A stretch of 64,000 bases of DNA from Candidatus Leptofilum gracile. Lineage in GTDB: Bacteria; Chloroflexota; Anaerolineae; Promineifilales; Promineifilaceae. The notes beneath the pieces are model-generated. The model was not told where the DNA came from and searched no databases. It worked only from the letters and a program-made list of their open reading frames with translations. The DNA lies in assembly GCA_016713825.1 (NCBI GenBank), contig JADJOJ010000004.1, positions 248,001-312,000 of the forward strand. Direction: 5' to 3'. Made by a program: the position numbers and the translations under genes. Below, piece by piece: positions 60,233 through 64,000 of the stretch (its first letter is position 1; each line of letters begins with the position of its first letter).

Positions 60233-61309
60233 ATGGCACAGGATTTAGAGCAAAACGGCACGGCTCCCCAAAAACGGCGGGTTTTGGTTGAAGTCAAAAA
60301 CATTGTCAAGCATTTTCCGGTGCGTGGGGGCGTGCTTCAGCGCACTCAGGGTTGGGTGAAGGCGGTTGATGACGTCTCTTTTTTCATTTACGAAGGTGAA
60401 TCGTTTGGCTTGGTGGGCGAATCTGGCTGTGGTAAGACGACAATCGGCCGGACTATTTTGCGCCTGATCCCGGCGACTTCTGGCAGCGTTACATTTGATG
60501 GCAAAAATATTTTCGACGTGACGGCTAACGAATTGAAAAAGCTGCGCCGCGACATTCAAATTATTTTTCAAGACCCGTACTCCTCGCTAGACCCGCGCAT
60601 GCCCATCGGCGAAAGCATTGCTGAAGGGTTGCGCATTCACACAGACAAAAGCGCCGCCGAGCGGTACGACATTGTGGTAGAGATGCTCACCCGCGTGGGC
60701 ATGCGTGCTGACCATGCGCGGCGCTACCCACACGAGTTTTCTGGCGGTCAGCGGCAGCGCATTGGCATTGCCCGGGCGCTGGCTTTACGGCCGAAATTCA
60801 TCGTGTGTGATGAGCCAGTGTCTGCCCTGGACGTTTCTATTCAAGCCCAGGTGCTGAACATTTTGCGGGAGCTGCAAAAAGATTTTGGCCTTACCTACCT
60901 GTTTATCGCCCACAATTTGAGCGTGGTAGAGCATTTTAGCGACCGTGTGGGCGTGATGTATCTGGGCAAAATGGTAGAGATGGCTTCGCGGGACGATCTG
61001 TACCGTGATCCGCTGCATCCGTATACCCAGGCGCTTATGTCGGCCATTCCCATCCCAGACCCCACGCTAAAGCGGCAGCGGGTAATTTTGGAAGGGGATG
61101 TGCCCAGCCCGCTGAATCCGCCGACAGGCTGCCGTTTTCACACGCGCTGCCCGCTGGCGTTTGACAAATGTTCGCAGGAAGAGCCGCCGTTTAAGGATTA
61201 TGGCGAAGAGCATTACGCCGCCTGTTGGCTGCTGGAAACGGGCGAGAAGGGTGCCAGCAAGCTCACCCGCGAGAATTTACCAGATGAAGTGCGCCTTGTA
61301 GAAGTGTAG
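60233..61309 (+). CDS. oppF: Oligopeptide/dipeptide ABC transporter ATP-binding protein
   Basis: 358 residues. GESGCGKT Walker A, FQDPYSSLDPRM Q-loop, FSGGQRQRIGIA signature, FIVCDEP Walker B, LFIAHNLSVV H-loop, and the C-terminal cysteine region CRFHTRCPLAFDKC. Partner of oppD; the two ATPases drive peptide import. GGAG lies seven bases upstream of the ATG. Neither opp gene has an exact ACGGCCGT site, unlike most genes of the window. Confidence 0.93.
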   Translation: MAQDLEQNGTAPQKRRVLVEVKNIVKHFPVRGGVLQRTQGWVKAVDDVSFFIYEGESFGLVGESGCGKTTIGRTILRLIPATSGSVTFDGKNIFDVTANELKKLRRDIQIIFQDPYSSLDPRMPIGESIAEGLRIHTDKSAAERYDIVVEMLTRVGMRADHARRYPHEFSGGQRQRIGIARALALRPKFIVCDEPVSALDVSIQAQVLNILRELQKDFGLTYLFIAHNLSVVEHFSDRVGVMYLGKMVEMASRDDLYRDPLHPYTQALMSAIPIPDPTLKRQRVILEGDVPSPLNPPTGCRFHTRCPLAFDKCSQEEPPFKDYGEEHYAACWLLETGEKGASKLTRENLPDEVRLVEV

Positions 61310-61330
61310 GCTGTTGCTTGCGCTTCTTAT

Positions 61331-61393
61331 TGCCGCGCCGGCGGGAATCCATCTTTCATACCTGCTGAATTCCTGTGTTCAGGGGAATGACAG
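61331..61393. repeat. GCGGGAATCCATCTTT palindromic element, copy D
   Basis: CCGCGCCGGCGGGAATCCAT at the left and TCAGGGGAATGACAG at the right; degenerate relative of copies A-C. Confidence 0.6.
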
Positions 61394-61414
61394 TTGTAAA
61401 AATGGGTGTTTGGG

Positions 61415-61441
61415 AAAAGGTCTGCCACGCAGACCTTTTTT
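61415..61441 (+). terminator. Terminator after oppF
   Basis: AAAAGGTCTGC (61415-61425), loop CAC, GCAGACCTTTT (61429-61439), T-run. Confidence 0.93.
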
Positions 61442-61606
61442 GTTCATGACGGTGAGGATTTCTGGCGGATGGCAGCGGTGTGGGGCTGGCTGGCTGGTGG
61501 GTACGGGAAATCGTTTAGACGGCCGTTTCATGACGAATGTCTACTTGTCTTTACGGGTTGGCCCGCCCTATAATGGGCAAAACCGCTCAAACATTCAGGA
61601 AATCAT

Positions 61607-62767
61607 ATGGCAGACGCAAAGCAAATTTTAGTCGTTGATGATCATTTTGAGATGTTGGAGTTCTTGCGCTCGATGCTGGAACTGTCTAACCAGGATTGTG
61701 AGGTGCTGGCAGTGCCCTCTGCCGAAGAAGGGCTGCTGGAGCTGCGCCGCTCTCAGTTTGACCTGCTCATCACCGACGTGCGCCTGCCGGGCATGAGCGG
61801 CTTTGACCTGGTACGCCGCCTGAAGGCGCTGGGGCGAGAGCTGCCGGTGATCATGATTACCGCCTACTCCTCCAGCCAGGGCAAGAAAGAGGCCGCCGAT
61901 TTGGGCGTCTACCGCTACTTCCAAAAGCCGTTGGATACCGACAGCGTGCTAACGGCCGTTCATACCGCCCTGCATGGTGAAGCAGTTACCTTGCCTGAAC
62001 CCACACCGGTGATGACAACTGCGGCAACGGCCGTTTCCGATGATTTGCAGCGCCGCCTCGATGCCTTGCGCGTGGATACTGGCGCGGTGCATCTAACCCT
62101 GGCTTCGGCGGTGGGGGAGATTTTGTTTTCGGCGGGCGACGGCCGTCAGTTTGATTTGCCCAAGCTGATGGGCATTGTGGCCGATAACCTCCGCAACAGC
62201 TTTTCTTTGGCCCGTGAACTGAAGGCGACGGAACCATTTACCCTGCAATACCACACCGGCAGTCAGTTTGAATTTTACTGCGCCAACGTAGGACGCCATC
62301 ACTTTTTGGCCCTCTTTTTTGATCTGGCTGCCCGGCGCGGCCGCATTGGCACTATTTGGGTATTCACGCAGCGGGCGATCAAAGATTTGCAGCAGCTGCT
62401 GCCTTCGTTGGCGGTCGCCCCGTTAGCGGCAACGCCTGCCAGGCCGGAACCGGCTGTGGCGCGGCCTGTTCCCGCGCCGCCAGACGTGGCAACGGCCGTA
62501 CCCCCCTCACCGCCCCAGCCCAAACCCAAACCTGAACCAGAACCTGAACCACAGCCCCCGGCCGATTACCTGGACATCGCCCCAGATGAACTGCTAGATT
62601 TGCTGGCCGCCGTGGATGGCCCCGCCGATGTAACGGCCGATCTAGACGCCTTCTGGGATATGTCTGGCGCAGATGAAAGCACGGAAAGCAGCCGGGGCAT
62701 CTCGCTAGAAGAGGCGCTCCAGCGAGGGTTAATTGATTTTGGTGATCAGAGCGGCGCAGTTGAGTAA
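61607..62767 (+). CDS. Receiver-domain protein with LC7/roadblock-like middle
   Basis: 386 residues. Receiver domain 1-125 with ILVVDDHFEM, phospho-acceptor Asp near 57 (LLITDVRLPGMSG), VIMITAYSSSQ and FQKPLD. Middle part (about 145-265: LRVDTGAVHLTLASAVGEILFSAGDGRQFDLPKLMGI) looks like a roadblock/LC7 dimerisation fold. Then a Pro-rich hinge with a (K/E)PEPEPEPQP run and an acidic C-terminal tail. No DNA-binding domain. Possibly couples a kinase to a small GTPase. TATAAT at 61571 is a likely -10. Confidence 0.82.
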   Translation: MADAKQILVVDDHFEMLEFLRSMLELSNQDCEVLAVPSAEEGLLELRRSQFDLLITDVRLPGMSGFDLVRRLKALGRELPVIMITAYSSSQGKKEAADLGVYRYFQKPLDTDSVLTAVHTALHGEAVTLPEPTPVMTTAATAVSDDLQRRLDALRVDTGAVHLTLASAVGEILFSAGDGRQFDLPKLMGIVADNLRNSFSLARELKATEPFTLQYHTGSQFEFYCANVGRHHFLALFFDLAARRGRIGTIWVFTQRAIKDLQQLLPSLAVAPLAATPARPEPAVARPVPAPPDVATAVPPSPPQPKPKPEPEPEPQPPADYLDIAPDELLDLLAAVDGPADVTADLDAFWDMSGADESTESSRGISLEEALQRGLIDFGDQSGAVE

Positions 62768-62819
62768 GCGTGGCGCTGGCCCAGTACGGCGTTAACGGAT
62801 TCTGGTAATGTCCCACTTC

Positions 62820-62911
62820 GGGTTCGTTCACAAATAACTTTCGGTAAGGAAACGACCCCCAAGGCTTGACCATTTACCGAAACTCAAAAGTTAAAAACGG
62901 TCAAGCCCTTA
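62820..62911. repeat. Second copy of the two-hairpin module
   Basis: Aligns over 92 bases with 40158-40249. First hairpin GGGTTCGTT/AACGACCC with one bulge, second GGCTTGACC/GGTCAAGCC (62863-62871 with 62899-62907). Two stem positions differ from the other copy by paired changes. Lies between convergent genes and overlaps the last bases of the HAD gene. Confidence 0.8.
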
Positions 62912-63625
62912 GATTGGCTGATGGAGAACGGCCGTAATCTCCCCCAATTCCCCCACACAAGCCATCTCCGACTCCCCATACAAGCCATCTGGATCATAAA
63001 TGATGGGCAGCATGCCTGCCCGCTTGGCCCCAATGCCGTCGGCAAAATAGTTGTCGCCCACGTACACGCACGCCTCGGCGGCCAGATCCGCAAAATAGGA
63101 GCGGGCATGGTGGAAGATGGCCGTGTTTGGCTTCCAGCAGCCAATTTCCCCAGCCGCCAGCGTCATGTCGAACCAGTCGGCAATCGCCAGCTGTTCCAGC
63201 ACATCCTGAAAAATACGTGACCGGTTGGAAACCACCCCCAGGTGGTAGCCTGCCGCTTTGAGGGTGGCGAACAGGTCGGTGGCCCCGGCGGCCAACCTGA
63301 CTTCTGGGGCGTAGCCAGAACCAAAATAATCTCGTACTTGCCTGGCCAGGGCTTCTAAATTATCGGTTGCTCCGATGGTTTCTAGCAGCAGGCGCGAATA
63401 GTTGAGCCAAAAGCCCTCCTCGCCCAGCCGGTTCATCTCGTCCAGAACCAGCTTATCTTGTCCCCAGTAGCGGTGTGCCCAAATTTTTAGGCGGCGAACG
63501 GCCGTTTCATCAATGACAATCTGTTGGGCGCGGGCAAACTGGATGAAAGCGTCTGTGGGATCGGGCGATGGAATGCGCAGCGTGCCGTCCAGGTCGAAAA
63601 AGATCGCTTTATATTGTTGTGTCAT
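62909..63625 (-). CDS. HAD-superfamily hydrolase
   Basis: 238 residues. Motif I FFDLDGTL with the nucleophile Asp, helical cap (about 20-110), motif II VVSNRS, motif III Lys in GCWKPNTAIF, motif IV VYVGDNYFADGIGAKRAGM. This is a phosphoglycolate-phosphatase-like HAD with a C1 cap. Substrate unknown. GAGG is seven bases upstream of the ATG. Confidence 0.9.
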   Translation of the reverse strand: MTQQYKAIFFDLDGTLRIPSPDPTDAFIQFARAQQIVIDETAVRRLKIWAHRYWGQDKLVLDEMNRLGEEGFWLNYSRLLLETIGATDNLEALARQVRDYFGSGYAPEVRLAAGATDLFATLKAAGYHLGVVSNRSRIFQDVLEQLAIADWFDMTLAAGEIGCWKPNTAIFHHARSYFADLAAEACVYVGDNYFADGIGAKRAGMLPIIYDPDGLYGESEMACVGELGEITAVLHQPI

Positions 63626-63644
63626 GCATACTCCTCTGAAAATA

Positions 63645-63700
63645 AACCTCCGGGAGGCTTCAAAAATGGCCTCTGTTACGCACTGAACCTCCCGGAGGTT
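63645..63700. repeat. CTCCGGGAGG hairpin element, copy 3
   Basis: AACCTCCGGGAGGCTT and AACCTCCCGGAGGTT, 25 bases apart, with GTTACGCACT in the loop. Directly upstream of the HAD gene start. Confidence 0.9.
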
Positions 63701-63752
63701 GGGTTTTCATTCATGGTGGTCAACGACAGTTGGTGTCGTCTCCTTCGTAAAT

Positions 63753-63782
63753 GTGGGTCGGATTGGCAATCCGACCTACGAC
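63753..63782. repeat. GTCGGATT-GCAATCCGAC palindrome, copy 2
   Basis: GGTCGGATTGGCAATCCGAC plus CTACGAC; differs by one base from copy 1 at 22093. The rest of 63626-63971 has no gene. Confidence 0.75.
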
Positions 63783-63971
63783 TTTCATTCAGGGGTCCCT
63801 TAAAAAGTTGAACTTCCAGGGTCGATAAAAGTTGTTTAGCGGATAAGGAACCGTTACAATCGGCCAGTTCTTAGGCAATGGTTATACTTTTGGCAAACGG
63901 CCGTTGCAAATGGAATCGCCACGCGCATGTAAAAACGCGTTTTGGTTGGTTCCCTTAACAGGTTTAACTTT

Positions 63972-64000
63972 ATGACAGACAGTTTTGTAATTGTACCAAC
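63972..64000 (+). CDS. Start of a further gene, cut by right edge
   Basis: ATG then nine codons, TDSFVIVP, running off the window. The IVPT start is typical of family 2 glycosyltransferases such as polyprenol-phosphate mannose synthases, but nine residues cannot decide. Confidence 0.3.

Overview
The window looks like chromosomal DNA of a Chloroflexota bacterium, probably Anaerolineae-like (inference). The support is a mix of lineage-typical genes: korAB-type 2-oxoacid:ferredoxin oxidoreductases, several GT-C membrane glycosyltransferases, LCP and sortase-like surface proteins, Ser/Thr kinase and giant GAF histidine kinase signalling, secreted FG-GAP/beta-helix/PPC proteins, PdxS/PdxT, and no outer-membrane or LPS genes. 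GC is moderate. No rRNA, tRNA, CRISPR array or transposase gene was seen.

Layout. 1-11.9 kb: NUDIX hydrolase (cut by the left edge), PspC protein, a two-component system, PAP2 phosphatase, a beta-propeller membrane protein, two secreted proteins (one frameshifted) and a PAS histidine kinase with an abnormal C-terminus. 12-19.3 kb: pdxS, an AAC(6')-like acetyltransferase and pdxT in one operon, then a GNAT, a methyltransferase, a Phd-like antitoxin coupled to a retropepsin-like protease, a family-4-like uracil-DNA glycosylase and a MOSC protein. 19.3-24 kb: small multi-pass membrane proteins around a Ser/Thr kinase, and an FHA-winged-helix regulator. 24-32 kb: two complete KorA/KorB pairs in tandem, one KorB fused to CBS domains, plus a separate CBS protein and a GntR/FCD-type regulator. 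32-40 kb: PPC-domain lipoprotein, LCP protein, GT-C glycosyltransferase, sortase. 40.6-42.6 kb: infC-rpmI-rplT with an AUU start for infC. 42.7-49.5 kb: three large GT-C glycosyltransferases. 49.6-53.6 kb: a 1322-residue histidine kinase. 53.6-64 kb: a possible small RNA, SWIM mini-protein, CPBP protease, a degenerate RlmD/TrmA paralogue, DUF3467 protein, ComEA, GT9, oppD/oppF, a receiver-LC7-like protein and a HAD hydrolase.

The unusual side of the window is its repeat ecology. (1) The palindrome ACGGCCGT, usually as AACGGCCGTT, occurs about 120 times by hand count, roughly once per 530 bp, in genes, spacers and terminators. It behaves like the HIP1 palindrome of cyanobacteria. (2) Heptanucleotide tandem repeats occur both between genes and in frame inside glycosyltransferase genes, in equivalent loops of two paralogues. 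(3) AT-rich spacers carry chains of roughly 50-nt hairpins. One two-hairpin module is present twice (40158-40249 and 62820-62911) with compensatory base changes in its stem, which points to a selected folded element that I cannot name. (4) Several other dispersed palindromic families sit in nearly every longer spacer.
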